From UBA6144 sp964399165 (GTDB lineage Bacteria > Bdellovibrionota > Bacteriovoracia > Bacteriovoracales > Bacteriovoracaceae): a stretch of DNA of 64,000 bases. The number at the start of each line of letters is the position of its first letter. The first letter of the stretch is position 1. Below the pieces are notes generated by a model. The model was not told the DNA's origin, made no database searches, and saw only the letters and a list, made by a program, of their open reading frames with translations. Below, one piece after another: positions 24,743 through 33,156 of this stretch. The translations under genes were made by a program, and so were the position numbers. Where the stretch lies: the NCBI GenBank assembly GCA_964399165.1, contig CAYNPO010000013.1:30143-94142 (forward strand), in the 5' to 3' direction.

Positions 24743-25525
24743 TTAAGCGGCTTTCTTCTTGTCGTCGACCAGGGTGAGGTGGCGGACTTCCGCGCCTACC
24801 CCCGCGGGCCGGGCAAGGGCCTCGCCGTCCACCGGCGGCAGCGCCATCAACGGGCGGTTGCCCAGGTAAGTGGCCCGTGACCACAGTCCGGCGGCGACTT
24901 CCTGGGTGCCGGCGCGGCAGTAGGCTTCCCAGATTTTTTCTTTCTGGTAGGCCACCAACATCATGTCCTGGTTCTCGGCGTGGGGATAAGGCACCGCTCG
25001 CTCCAGCACCGTGGCACCGATGCCCTCACCGCAGGCGTCATCCACTTTGCGGCTGAGGTTCAAGGCGCCGGCCATGACCCCGGCGTCGGAGGCCATGAAA
25101 CGCAGCATGCAGTAAAAGGATACGACGTCCTTCCACCGGCAGACCTGCTGGCGGCCAGTGAACTCGGGGTGCACGGTGAAGAGCGAGCATACGGAGGCGT
25201 TGGTTGACACGCTCTTAAGACCTTCCATCGCTTTGGGGGTCCACCCTTCGAACCAGCCGTAGTCCTGGGACCATGGCTGTGAGAGGTCCATGAAGGTGAA
25301 ACAGGAAAGGCCGACGCAACGGCCGCGCCAAAAGATCGCGCCCACTTCGTCGGTGAGCCACAGGGCGTCCGAGTGGAGGTGCGGGTCCAATCCGGAGTCG
25401 CGACGGAATTTCAGCCAGGACTGGAACCAGCACTCGTACATCTGGGCATAAAATGTTTCGTAGCCTGGGACCGGACGCTTGGATGGCATCAGCACGTAAC
25501 GGATCTCATTGACGGGAATCGACAT
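24743..25525 (-). CDS. acyltransferase-like protein of unknown function
   Basis: A 260-residue soluble protein with no close family I can name. The segment DEVGAIFWRGRCVGLSCFTFMDL, then CSLFTVHPEFTGRQQVCRWKDVVSFYCM, looks like the beta4-alpha3 core of GNAT or acyl-homoserine-lactone-synthase-like N-acyltransferases (V-H-P-E-x-x-G-R). Many Trp, Cys and His residues. First gene of the set with the HDO-type protein and the desaturase, with an AAGGAG ribosome binding site. The acyltransferase reading is an inference from pattern only. Confidence 0.6.
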   Translation of the reverse strand: MSIPVNEIRYVLMPSKRPVPGYETFYAQMYECWFQSWLKFRRDSGLDPHLHSDALWLTDEVGAIFWRGRCVGLSCFTFMDLSQPWSQDYGWFEGWTPKAMEGLKSVSTNASVCSLFTVHPEFTGRQQVCRWKDVVSFYCMLRFMASDAGVMAGALNLSRKVDDACGEGIGATVLERAVPYPHAENQDMMLVAYQKEKIWEAYCRAGTQEVAAGLWSRATYLGNRPLMALPPVDGEALARPAGVGAEVRHLTLVDDKKKAA

Positions 25526-25627
25526 GCCCTTCTCCTTGTGAAGACTTCATCGGCACGGATAGAAAGTTTCCGCGCCCCGGCAGGGCCTAATTTTTTTTGA
25601 GGCAGCTAATGGGGCAAGATTGCGCGA

Positions 25628-25655
25628 TTAAGGAGTTCTTAACGATCGTTAAGAA
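25628..25655. promoter_or_regulatory. palindrome and TTAAG repeats near the kinase stop codon
   Basis: A perfect 20-base palindrome TTCTTAACGATCGTTAAGAA (25636-25655) overlaps the stop codon of the histidine kinase gene and lies about 110 bases upstream of the acyltransferase-like gene. Together with TTAAGG at 25628-25633 it gives three TTAAG/CTTAA elements about 10 bases apart. A similar element is at 56124-56139. The spacing resembles an OmpR/PhoB-type operator. Confidence 0.4.
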
Positions 25656-27184
25656 TAAAGGGGAGCGTCGCTTTTGAAACTAGGGCCCCTGGCGGGCTGA
25701 GAAGGTGCAAGACCCTGGGTCGTCTCAAGTAGTTCCACCGCTACGAGGGTGCCCGGTTGGCCGGGACGACCAATCGGAGAGGGAGACTGCAGGTGCACAC
25801 GCCCTCCCATTCGGCTGGCGAAGAAGCGCATAAGCAACACGCCGAAACCGGTGCCGGTCTCCCCCTCAGTCCCGGGTCGGTGGGCTGGAGACTCTTCGTC
25901 ATTGCGGGCCAATCCGATCCCTTGATCCATGATCTGAATGCGCAAGGCCTCCCCGGCGAGTTCGAGGCGTACTAAGATGCGGCCTCCGCGCGGGGAAAAT
26001 TTGATGGCGTTGCTGAGAGCGTTGGCGAGGATGTGCTCCCCGAGGGCGCCCGCGTCCACACGGGCAAAGACGCCCGCAGGCACCAGGTTTTCGAACTCTA
26101 ACCGCAGGTCTTTACGCTCCAACAACGGACGCAAGGCCTCTTCCGTTTCACGCGCCACGCGCTCGAGTCCTCCCCGATCCAAGGGCTCCGTGCGCAAAGG
26201 GGCCCGCATCGCTTGGCGGATGCGCCATATGATGTCTGTGGCAACCTTCGCGGACCTCTCCATCTTTTTGAGCACGGCCGGCACGTCCAACCCGCCGCCT
26301 CGTTCAGCGTCCTGGAGCAGGCTGATATAAGAGGTCAGCACCGTCAGTGGGTTACACAAGTCGTGGGCCATGGTTTTCACCAAGATCTCGTTCATGGAGC
26401 GCTTCTCGTCCAGCTCCAGATTCGCCGCACGCAAATGCTCGAGCACAGTTTCTTTTTGTACCAAGGCCAGCTCGAGCTCAGTGTAGAGGCGTTCCACTTC
26501 CATACGGGGGGCGAACTCGGGTTTTGCCCCCGAGATCCGCTCGATGACGGTGGAAAGCTGGGAGCGCTCGCGCCGCTCACGCCGCTGGAGCAAGAGCAAA
26601 GGCAGGAAGATGGACAGGGACTGGTACTCCGCAATCGAGATGGACCATCCCCAATACTGGGTGCTGGCGTCCAAGCGGAAGAAGGCGTAGTTGAAATGGT
26701 GGATGATGCCGCCGATGAAGATGCAGGCGATGCCCTTCTCGATCCAGCTGGAATCGCGGCGCGCGGCCACTAAAGTGTTCCATGCCGGCGGGACCATGAT
26801 CCAGCAACCGGCCACCACGACTGGCAGCATGGCCAAGGTGAAGTCCTTATGCGTGAGAAGCATCCAGCCGCTGGCCACAGAACTCACGACCACCCCAGCT
26901 AGCCATGGCCTGAAAGGAAAGCGCATTTCCCGTGCGTCGTAGAGGAACTTGGTGAGGTAGTACATGGGGATGAACTGGGGGAAGAAAGCAAAGCCGATTT
27001 GCACCGGGCCATTATTGAGCACCGCCGCCGCTGCGTAGGTGACCATGAGAGATGTCCAATAGAGGATGAGGTCACCGTACGGGCGGTAGCCAGTGTAGAC
27101 ACGCGCGGCGACCGCAATCAGAAAATTGATGATCGTGGTGCCCAAAAGAAACGCGAAAATCGTGAGAACGACCTGTTGACTCAT
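25649..27184 (-). CDS. sensor histidine kinase with membrane-embedded sensor
   Basis: A 511-residue protein: about seven predicted membrane helices in residues 1-205, a short coiled coil (residues about 225-270), the dimerisation box TMAHDLCNPLTVLTSYISLLQD with the phospho-acceptor His, and a catalytic ATPase domain (N box LANALSNAIKFSPRGG, G1 IMDQGIGLARND, G2 GTGFGVLLMRF). The sensor resembles 7TM-type modules. No response regulator lies next to it. It is followed at its 3' end by the palindrome and by the acyltransferase/HDO/desaturase genes in the same direction, which could be its targets. Confidence 0.9.
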   Translation of the reverse strand: MSQQVVLTIFAFLLGTTIINFLIAVAARVYTGYRPYGDLILYWTSLMVTYAAAAVLNNGPVQIGFAFFPQFIPMYYLTKFLYDAREMRFPFRPWLAGVVVSSVASGWMLLTHKDFTLAMLPVVVAGCWIMVPPAWNTLVAARRDSSWIEKGIACIFIGGIIHHFNYAFFRLDASTQYWGWSISIAEYQSLSIFLPLLLLQRRERRERSQLSTVIERISGAKPEFAPRMEVERLYTELELALVQKETVLEHLRAANLELDEKRSMNEILVKTMAHDLCNPLTVLTSYISLLQDAERGGGLDVPAVLKKMERSAKVATDIIWRIRQAMRAPLRTEPLDRGGLERVARETEEALRPLLERKDLRLEFENLVPAGVFARVDAGALGEHILANALSNAIKFSPRGGRILVRLELAGEALRIQIMDQGIGLARNDEESPAHRPGTEGETGTGFGVLLMRFFASRMGGRVHLQSPSPIGRPGQPGTLVAVELLETTQGLAPSQPARGPSFKSDAPLYS

Positions 27185-27223
27185 GCGCGGGCATAATTGA
27201 CGACCCTAGTCAATTTGCAAGGG

Positions 27224-27526
27224 CTAAAATGCGGCGAGTCGGCCGGTGAGGATTTCCCAGAACATCCGGAAGTCCCCCAACAGAGAGAAAACAGGGTGTT
27301 TGAAGGTGGCGGGATGATTTTTCTCGTACACCATATGACCTATCCACGCGAAACCATACCCAAAGACTGGGATGAACAAGAATAGGCCCCACTTCCCTGT
27401 AAAAAATACGGCAAGGAGGAGGGTGATCACGAAACTGGTTCCAATGAAATGCAGCCGACGGGTCATCAGATTACGGTGCTGCCTCAGGTAGAACGGATAG
27501 AAATCATCAAAGCTCTTAAATTCCAT
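27224..27526 (-). CDS. DUF962/Mpo1-like membrane protein
   Basis: A 100-residue protein with two membrane segments. FDDFYPFYLRQHRNLMTRRLHFIGT and GYGFAWIGHMVYEKNHPATF, then SLLGDFRMFWEIL, are the conserved blocks of the DUF962/YGL010w family. The yeast member Mpo1 is an Fe(II)-dependent dioxygenase that shortens 2-hydroxy fatty acids; the His residues kept here fit such a site. An AAGGGGGG ribosome binding site precedes the ATG. Its closeness to the desaturase/HDO set (2 kb away, same strand) may reflect shared fatty-acid chemistry. Confidence 0.88.
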   Translation of the reverse strand: MEFKSFDDFYPFYLRQHRNLMTRRLHFIGTSFVITLLLAVFFTGKWGLFLFIPVFGYGFAWIGHMVYEKNHPATFKHPVFSLLGDFRMFWEILTGRLAAF

Positions 27527-27673
27527 CTCGCCCCCCTTTATTTAATTGTGGCAGGCCCTGCTGCAGAGGGCAACCCAAAACTCGCTAGGTGCTTGAAAGA
27601 ACTTATTAAGAAGATCTAAATAGGCGCCTTCCTCTCCTCAGCAATCCCGACGAAAAACCGATGAGGGACCTGT

Positions 27674-28588
27674 ATGGGATGGAAGCTCCTCACCCTCATG
27701 GTCCTCACTTCCGGCTGCGCTTTTTTCCGCGCGGATCCCGGACGTCCTTTGCGTTTGCCCGCCAGCGGCGGGGCGCCTCTCATCCATATCGAAACCCCGA
27801 CCCTCCAAGTGAACGACGATGCGGAGTATTGCACGCGCGACGAGGATGTGGTGGACACCGTGGTCTTCCACCACACCGACGGCAGCCCCTTCGAGACGGT
27901 GGAAGACGTGAACAACAGCCGGCTGCTGATCTCACCCGATTGGTACATGATGGGCTACCACTTCACGATCAGTGGCCCTTACCGCAACCCCGCCATCAAC
28001 GCCCCCCGTGAAGTCACCGTGAGCCAAGGCCGTCCCTTCAACATCACCGGCGCCCACTTGGGCGTGGGTCCCGGCAATCGCCCCTTCTATTCCCCCGCCA
28101 CTCCAGACGTCCGCCGTTTCCTGCAGATCATGCCCAACGCGGTGATGTGCCAACAGGGAACTCGGGCAGCCACCGACACCTTCAACCGTTTGCTCAACGT
28201 GAAATCCCACTACACCACGGTGGCGATTGCCATCATCGGGGAGTACGCCCCCTTCCACCGCACCAACGAACCCACTGGCTATCAAGGCCCCCCCCACCAG
28301 ATGTCGGACGCCATGCTGGACGCGTCCGCGCGGCTCATTTGCGAGCTGCAGAGACGTTACCCAAACCTCAGGAGGGTGGGCGGCCACCGCAACTACGGCT
28401 TCCATCCCGACGGCTTCAGCCGTACCTCCTGCCCGGGGATCCACATCGAGAACGCCATCCCGGAAATTCTCCGCCGCGCGCGCCTCCTGCGCTTGGATGA
28501 TGGCTCCTCCTGTTCCTTCACGCAAGTCGCGACCTACTGCCGCGACGGTAGCCTCCCCCACCCCCAGACCAGACGGTGCCCACGATGA
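27674..28588 (+). CDS. exported N-acetylmuramoyl-L-alanine amidase-like (PGRP/amidase_2) protein
   Basis: A 304-residue lipoprotein candidate (LLTLMVLTSGC, lipobox TSGC). The amidase_2/PGRP fold is shown by VVFHHTDG (first zinc His), WYMMGYHFTISGP, and GGHRNYGFHPDGFSRTSCPG, which holds the second His and the Cys ligand in T7-lysozyme-like spacing. It should cleave the bond between muramic acid and the stem peptide. The C-terminal extension contains two cysteines. It starts a three-gene unit of exported proteins joined by ATGA-type overlaps. Confidence 0.85.
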   Translation: MGWKLLTLMVLTSGCAFFRADPGRPLRLPASGGAPLIHIETPTLQVNDDAEYCTRDEDVVDTVVFHHTDGSPFETVEDVNNSRLLISPDWYMMGYHFTISGPYRNPAINAPREVTVSQGRPFNITGAHLGVGPGNRPFYSPATPDVRRFLQIMPNAVMCQQGTRAATDTFNRLLNVKSHYTTVAIAIIGEYAPFHRTNEPTGYQGPPHQMSDAMLDASARLICELQRRYPNLRRVGGHRNYGFHPDGFSRTSCPGIHIENAIPEILRRARLLRLDDGSSCSFTQVATYCRDGSLPHPQTRRCPR

Positions 28589-28971
28589 AAGTCTTCTTGG
28601 CCCTCTTCCTTGTCCTTCTACCCTTCGCCACCTTCGCCAAAGCGGTGGAACCAGCCGACCGCGAGGAGATCACCCGCCTGTTCCAGCGGTACCTTCAGGT
28701 GATGGCGCAACATGAGACCGATCAACTGCCGAACGTCTTCACCGAGCGCTTCCTCGAGCGCGAAGGGGGCGCCTCCGTCTTCGAGGCCAACCTGAACTCC
28801 GTTCCCAAATACGCCGTCCCCCGCCATCAGGTGGAGGTGATCCGCCAAGTGGGGAACCAGGCCGCCGCCAAGCTCATCATCACCCAGGATGCCCCCTCCA
28901 AGACTTTCTTCCGCGTACGCAAGGAGAGCGGAGGCTGGCGCATCGACGGCAAGATCGATTCCCATGAGTAA
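28585..28971 (+). CDS. small exported protein, possibly NTF2-like
   Basis: A 128-residue protein with a signal peptide (MKVFLALFLVLLPFATFAKA). The mature part has a helix (EEITRLFQRYLQVMAQHETD) and beta-rich end (TFFRVRKESGGWRIDGKID), a pattern common in NTF2/SnoaL-like folds. The ATG at 28585 overlaps the amidase stop by four bases. The function is not known; its place behind an amidase suggests a periplasmic role. Confidence 0.6.
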   Translation: MKVFLALFLVLLPFATFAKAVEPADREEITRLFQRYLQVMAQHETDQLPNVFTERFLEREGGASVFEANLNSVPKYAVPRHQVEVIRQVGNQAAAKLIITQDAPSKTFFRVRKESGGWRIDGKIDSHE

Positions 28972-29320
28972 GCATCTCCTCCTCGTGCTGGCCATCTTCG
29001 CTTCTTGTGGCAAAGTCCAGCAGGTGCAGGAAGGCATCTCGGCCCTCACGACATCCAATGACCTCAAGTTGGTGGACGTACGCGCGGGTTTCGCCTTCAA
29101 CGGCGGCGCCGGTGGATATGACTATTTGGAGTACGAATCCACCCAGTACCGATTGGGTGACGTCTCCCCTAGCGCGGCCCAGGTCTTAGATGCCCTTCCC
29201 GAAGGCCAACGGATACCCGTGTACTTCAAAGGCCAATTCGCCCGCCGTTCGGGCGTCATGGGCGCCCCCGGCTCCACGGTCTTCGACGTAGTGGATCTGG
29301 AGAGCCTGCGCCGCCAGTGA
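28964..29320 (+). CDS. small lipoprotein-like exported protein
   Basis: A 118-residue protein with signal sequence and possible lipobox (LLLVLAIFASCGK). The mature part is beta-rich with Gly and Tyr (GFAFNGGAGGYDYLEYES). It overlaps the previous gene by eight bases. Third and last gene of the amidase unit. Family not recognised. Confidence 0.6.
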   Translation: MSKHLLLVLAIFASCGKVQQVQEGISALTTSNDLKLVDVRAGFAFNGGAGGYDYLEYESTQYRLGDVSPSAAQVLDALPEGQRIPVYFKGQFARRSGVMGAPGSTVFDVVDLESLRRQ

Positions 29321-29400
29321 GGCCCCCTCAACGGGCCCGGAAGAGCGTCACCGCTTAGCCCAGGAACGCGTCCACTTGGAGCGAACGCCTTCCCACGCTC

Positions 29401-29907
29401 CTAGGCCTTAACGATGCGGTCCCGCCACGCGCGCACGTCCGGCGCCAGATAGTCGTACTTCATGGCATCGATGGTGTACTGGGCGAACTCGTAGTCGTGG
29501 GAGTGCGTCAGGCACTCCGTGGGGCACACGGTGGTGCACAAGCCGCAGTAGCAGCACAGAGCGGTGTCGATCACGAACTGGGTGAGGTTCAAGCGGATGG
29601 GGGTGCCATCGTCGGTCTTGAGCACCGGCGCGCCTTCGGGGCGTTTCTCTGAGGCGATGTAGATGCAATCCACCGGACAGGCCATGGCGCATTGGGTGCA
29701 GGAGATGCAGTTTTGGGCGTCGTTGAAGAGTCGCATGCGTGCCCGCTCGGGGAGCACCTCGCGGACCTCGGGGTATTCGATCGACACAGGCTTCACGCCC
29801 CACACGTAGCGGAAGGTGATCCACATGCCCTTCACGGTGGTGTACACCGCGCGGTAGAGGTCGACGAAATACTGCTTGAAGGAATTGTGTTCGATCACGT
29901 AGCTCAT
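29401..29907 (-). CDS. nuoI: NADH-quinone oxidoreductase subunit I
   Basis: A 168-residue ferredoxin-like subunit holding two [4Fe-4S] clusters (N6a/N6b): CISCTQCAMACP and CCYCGLCTTVCP. It relays electrons toward NuoB in complex I. The ATG at 29907 overlaps the nuoD stop by four bases. NuoI directly follows NuoD, without nuoE, F, G or H, which is an uncommon order. A longer frame upstream has no family similarity. Confidence 0.95.
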   Translation of the reverse strand: MSYVIEHNSFKQYFVDLYRAVYTTVKGMWITFRYVWGVKPVSIEYPEVREVLPERARMRLFNDAQNCISCTQCAMACPVDCIYIASEKRPEGAPVLKTDDGTPIRLNLTQFVIDTALCCYCGLCTTVCPTECLTHSHDYEFAQYTIDAMKYDYLAPDVRAWRDRIVKA

Positions 29908-31082
29908 CTGTCCACCTCGCCCAAAACGATGTCGATGGAACCCACCGTCGCCACGAAGTCCGCGATCATTTGGCCGGGGGCCACGCGCGGGAGCATGGAG
30001 ACGTGGGTGAAACAGGGGGATTTCACTTTCAGGCGGTACGGCGTCTTGGCGTCCGCCGCGGCCACCAAGTGGAAACCCAGCTCGCCACGAGGGCATTCGG
30101 TGCGGGTGTAGACCTCACCGGCCGGGAGCTTGATGACCTTGGGAACCTTGCCCATGACCGGGCCGGGCTCGAGCTTGTCGAGAACCTGCCGGATGATCTT
30201 GATGGATTCCTTCACTTCCTTCATGCGAACGATGTAGCGGTTCCAGCAGTCACCCACCTGCCCGTGCTCGCCGGTGCCGATGGGCACGTCGAAGTCGAAT
30301 TCGGGGTAGAGGCCGTAGGGCATGTTCTTGCGCAAATCCCACTTGAAGCCGGAGCCCCGGAGCACGGGCCCGGTGGCGCCGTAGTCGAAGCAGTCCTGCA
30401 GGCTGAAGACGCCCACGTTCGCGGTGCGCTCCAGGAAGATTTTGTTCACGGAGACCAGCTCGTGGTAGCGGTCGGCGTTCTCGGACATCCGGTCGCAGAA
30501 GTCGCGCACGCGGGCCAGCTGGGCGTCGTCCCAGTCGTTCCACACGCCGCCCACCCACACATAGTTATAGAGGAGGCGCGCGCCGGAGACTTCCTCGAAG
30601 AGGCGCAGGATCTGCTCGCGGTCCTCGAAGGCGTAAAGGAAGGGTGAGAAGGCGCCCAGGTCCAGGGCATAGGTGCCGAAGGCCATGAGGTGGCTGCCGA
30701 TGCGCTGGAGCTCGGCCACCAGGATGCGCAGCAATTCCGCGCGGCGGGGCACCTCCGTGCCCAGCATCTTCTCAACGGCGAGCACGTAGCCCCACTCCAT
30801 GTTCATGGAAGCCAGGTAGTCCAGGCGGTCCACGAAGGGGATCACACCACGGAAATCCAGGTTCTCGGAGTGCTTCTCCATGCAGCGATGGAGGTAGCCC
30901 AGGTGGGGAATGGCGTGGGCCACGATCTCGGAGTCTGTCTTGATCTCGATGCGCAACACCCCGTGGGTGGCGGGGTGCTGGGGACCCATGTTCACGGTCA
31001 GGAGCTCGGACTTGAGCTTTTCTGTGGCCGCGGTGTGGGTGGGTTTCTCAGGAGCGTCGGCAATGTCCCATTTCGTCTGCAT
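29904..31082 (-). CDS. nuoD: NADH-quinone oxidoreductase subunit D
   Basis: A 392-residue 49-kDa-type subunit of the complex I Q module. MGPQHPATHGVLRI near the N-terminus is the quinone-site signature; HLGYLHRCMEKHSE and DRLDYLASMNME follow. It overlaps nuoC by one base and nuoI by four. Separate NuoC and NuoD polypeptides are kept, unlike the fused NuoCD of enterobacteria. Confidence 0.97.
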   Translation of the reverse strand: MQTKWDIADAPEKPTHTAATEKLKSELLTVNMGPQHPATHGVLRIEIKTDSEIVAHAIPHLGYLHRCMEKHSENLDFRGVIPFVDRLDYLASMNMEWGYVLAVEKMLGTEVPRRAELLRILVAELQRIGSHLMAFGTYALDLGAFSPFLYAFEDREQILRLFEEVSGARLLYNYVWVGGVWNDWDDAQLARVRDFCDRMSENADRYHELVSVNKIFLERTANVGVFSLQDCFDYGATGPVLRGSGFKWDLRKNMPYGLYPEFDFDVPIGTGEHGQVGDCWNRYIVRMKEVKESIKIIRQVLDKLEPGPVMGKVPKVIKLPAGEVYTRTECPRGELGFHLVAAADAKTPYRLKVKSPCFTHVSMLPRVAPGQMIADFVATVGSIDIVLGEVDR

Positions 31083-31660
31083 TATTGCACCTTGCCTGCA
31101 GCGGCCTCTTGGGCCTTTTTGATCATGTCCTGGCGGACGATGAACTCGCGGTCAGCCATGTTGGTCTTGCCGTCGGGGTAGACTTCCATCCCGCGGTACA
31201 CCTTCTGGGTCATGTAGTCCTTGCGCAGTGGGTACCCCTCCCAGTCGTCCGGGCACAGGATGCGCCGGTGGTCCGGGTGGTTGTTGAAGCGCACGCCGAA
31301 CATGTCGAAGCACTCGCGCTCCTGGTAGTCGGCGGCGGGGAACAGGTCGGAGATGGTGTCCACCGCGGGGTTCACGCGGTCGGTGAGGCGTAGCTTGATG
31401 ATCGCCTCGTAGGGCTTCTCGGGGTGGAAGTGCGCGAACATGTAGCAGACCTCGATGTGCTCGAGGTAGTCCACGCCGCTGATGACCTGCAGGACGTTGA
31501 AGGGCATGCGGGAATTGGACTTGAGGAAAGCCGCGACTGCATAGATGGAAACAGCCTCCACGACCACGGATCCGTGGAGCTTGCTGTCCTCAGGGATGAC
31601 GGCCTGGGCCTTGGCCGCGGGCACGCCGGAGTTGATGAGGTCGGCCAATTCCTTAAGCAT
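31082..31660 (-). CDS. nuoC: NADH-quinone oxidoreductase subunit C
   Basis: A 192-residue 30-kDa-type subunit with the family core YHYMF-type segment (VCYMFAHFHPEKPYEAIIKLRL), the ERECFDMFGVRFNNHPDHRRIL motif and the C-terminal DWEGYPLRKDY. It overlaps nuoB by eight bases. Structural part of the peripheral arm between NuoB and NuoD. Confidence 0.96.
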   Translation of the reverse strand: MLKELADLINSGVPAAKAQAVIPEDSKLHGSVVVEAVSIYAVAAFLKSNSRMPFNVLQVISGVDYLEHIEVCYMFAHFHPEKPYEAIIKLRLTDRVNPAVDTISDLFPAADYQERECFDMFGVRFNNHPDHRRILCPDDWEGYPLRKDYMTQKVYRGMEVYPDGKTNMADREFIVRQDMIKKAQEAAAGKVQ

Positions 31661-32135
31661 GTTTCACCCACTTGTCGCGCAGGAGGCGCTCGTTCGCGAT
31701 CTTCTTCTGCAAGGTCATCAGACCCTCGATCAGCGCCTCGGGGCGCGGGGGGCAACCGGGTACGTAAACGTCCACGGGCACCACTTCGTCCACGCCCTTG
31801 AGCACGTGGTAGCCATATTGCCAGTAGGGGCCGCCTTTGTTCGCGCAGGAGCCCATGGAGATGACGTACTTGGGCTCGGCCATTTGCTCATAAAGCACCT
31901 TCACCCGCGTGGCCATCTTGAGAGTCACGGTACCGGCCACGATCATGAGGTCGGAGCGGCGGGGTGTCGCCATGAAGGCCCCACAACCGAAGCGCTCGAG
32001 GTCATACTTGGCAGCGCCGGTGGCCATCATCTCGATCGCGCAGCATGCGAGGCCGAAGGTCATGGGCCAAAGTGAGTTTTTTCGACCCCAGTTGAAGAAC
32101 TCGTCCAGGGTGGTCAGCATCACGCCGTCTTGCAT
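31653..32135 (-). CDS. nuoB: NADH-quinone oxidoreductase subunit B
   Basis: A 160-residue PSST-type subunit carrying cluster N2, the last carrier before quinone. Cluster ligands are seen in FGLACCAIEMM, GSCANKGG and CPPRPEALIEG. First gene of the nuoB-C-D-I unit; no nuoA precedes it. The leader has GGGAG upstream of the ATG. Remaining complex I subunits must be encoded elsewhere in the genome. Confidence 0.96.
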   Translation of the reverse strand: MQDGVMLTTLDEFFNWGRKNSLWPMTFGLACCAIEMMATGAAKYDLERFGCGAFMATPRRSDLMIVAGTVTLKMATRVKVLYEQMAEPKYVISMGSCANKGGPYWQYGYHVLKGVDEVVPVDVYVPGCPPRPEALIEGLMTLQKKIANERLLRDKWVKHA

Positions 32136-32219
32136 GGGTCAGGGCTCCCAAAAATCAATAAAAAGGATGGCTTAAGAGTAAGCTGGAGGGGGGGTGAACG
32201 TCAATGAAACGGGGTGGGA

Positions 32220-33128
32220 TTAATTCTGGCTGACGGTGCGGCAGCGTTGCTCGACGCTGTTCCTGAACTCCTCGACGGAGGCCGGGGAGCGGCCTTTGCT
32301 TTGGCCCATGTAGTTCAGGCGGCGGCGGTCATTCTCGCACACCTTGGCCAAGACACTTTGATACTCCTGCATGGCCGCCAGAGGATAAGGCATGCCATAG
32401 GCCGAGGAAACGAAACGGACTCTTTCTTCTTTCAAATGAGGGAATTGATTCACAATGCCGCGGCTATCCAAAACTTTTTTCATTTGGGGATAGAAGGTCC
32501 CTACGTGGTAAAAAAGCTCCACGGCCCGGGCCCGATCCAGCCCTTGAGCTCCCCGGTCAATGGCGCCGCAGTTGGTGTCTTGGATGAACTCGCTGGTGAA
32601 AAGCTCCCGCATCACCTGGCACTCCGTGACAAAGGCATGCACTTCTCCACCGCGCCCCTCGATGGTGGAGTGGATGAAGTCGGCCAGGGAGAAATTGAGG
32701 GTATAAGGATTGAAAGGTTCCCGGTGCACGAAATGGGTGAGCTCGTGGGCCAAATCCAGCAGGGCCTCACGCCATCCCAAATGACGGTTCACGAAAACCT
32801 TGGAACGGGTTTCGAAGGCCACGTCTTCCGGGCGATCCGGGTGGAATTTGCGGATGAGAGTGGTGTCGGTGAGGGAGCCCTCCCCCGGCTCGATCAGATC
32901 GGTGAGGGTGAGGCCGAGGGCGCGCGCCTTGCGGGAGGCGCTCTCCACCAAGGCCCGACCGGTGGCCCCCCGCTGGAGGAGTTCCACCAAGCGCAGGACG
33001 TTGGCATCGGAGGAGGAGGTCCATTCGCTCCACACACGTGAGCTGGGCGCCTCGATGATGAGGGTTTCCGCCCCGGCGAGGGAGGTGACGAGGGCGAGGA
33101 AGACGGTGACGAACAGGGCGCGGGCCAT
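32220..33128 (-). CDS. exported HExxH putative metallopeptidase
   Basis: A 302-residue protein with a signal peptide (MARALFVTVFLALVTSLAGA). DLAHELTHFVH gives an HExxH zinc motif (H-E-L-T-H), and downstream acidic residues (EGRGGEVHAFVTECQVMREL) could supply the third ligand. No other domain is recognised. Three cysteines in the mature part. AAGGAGGT precedes the ATG almost without spacing. It lies between the nuo unit and the lipoprotein operon in the same direction. Confidence 0.65.
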   Translation of the reverse strand: MARALFVTVFLALVTSLAGAETLIIEAPSSRVWSEWTSSSDANVLRLVELLQRGATGRALVESASRKARALGLTLTDLIEPGEGSLTDTTLIRKFHPDRPEDVAFETRSKVFVNRHLGWREALLDLAHELTHFVHREPFNPYTLNFSLADFIHSTIEGRGGEVHAFVTECQVMRELFTSEFIQDTNCGAIDRGAQGLDRARAVELFYHVGTFYPQMKKVLDSRGIVNQFPHLKEERVRFVSSAYGMPYPLAAMQEYQSVLAKVCENDRRRLNYMGQSKGRSPASVEEFRNSVEQRCRTVSQN

Positions 33129-33156
33129 ACCTCCTTATCGGAGGGCGGCGGATGGC

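Noticed and set aside
25574..25599. GCCCCGGCAGGGC followed by a run of eight T on the forward strand
   Set aside because: It resembles a terminator, but no forward gene lies upstream; at most it would stop antisense transcription.
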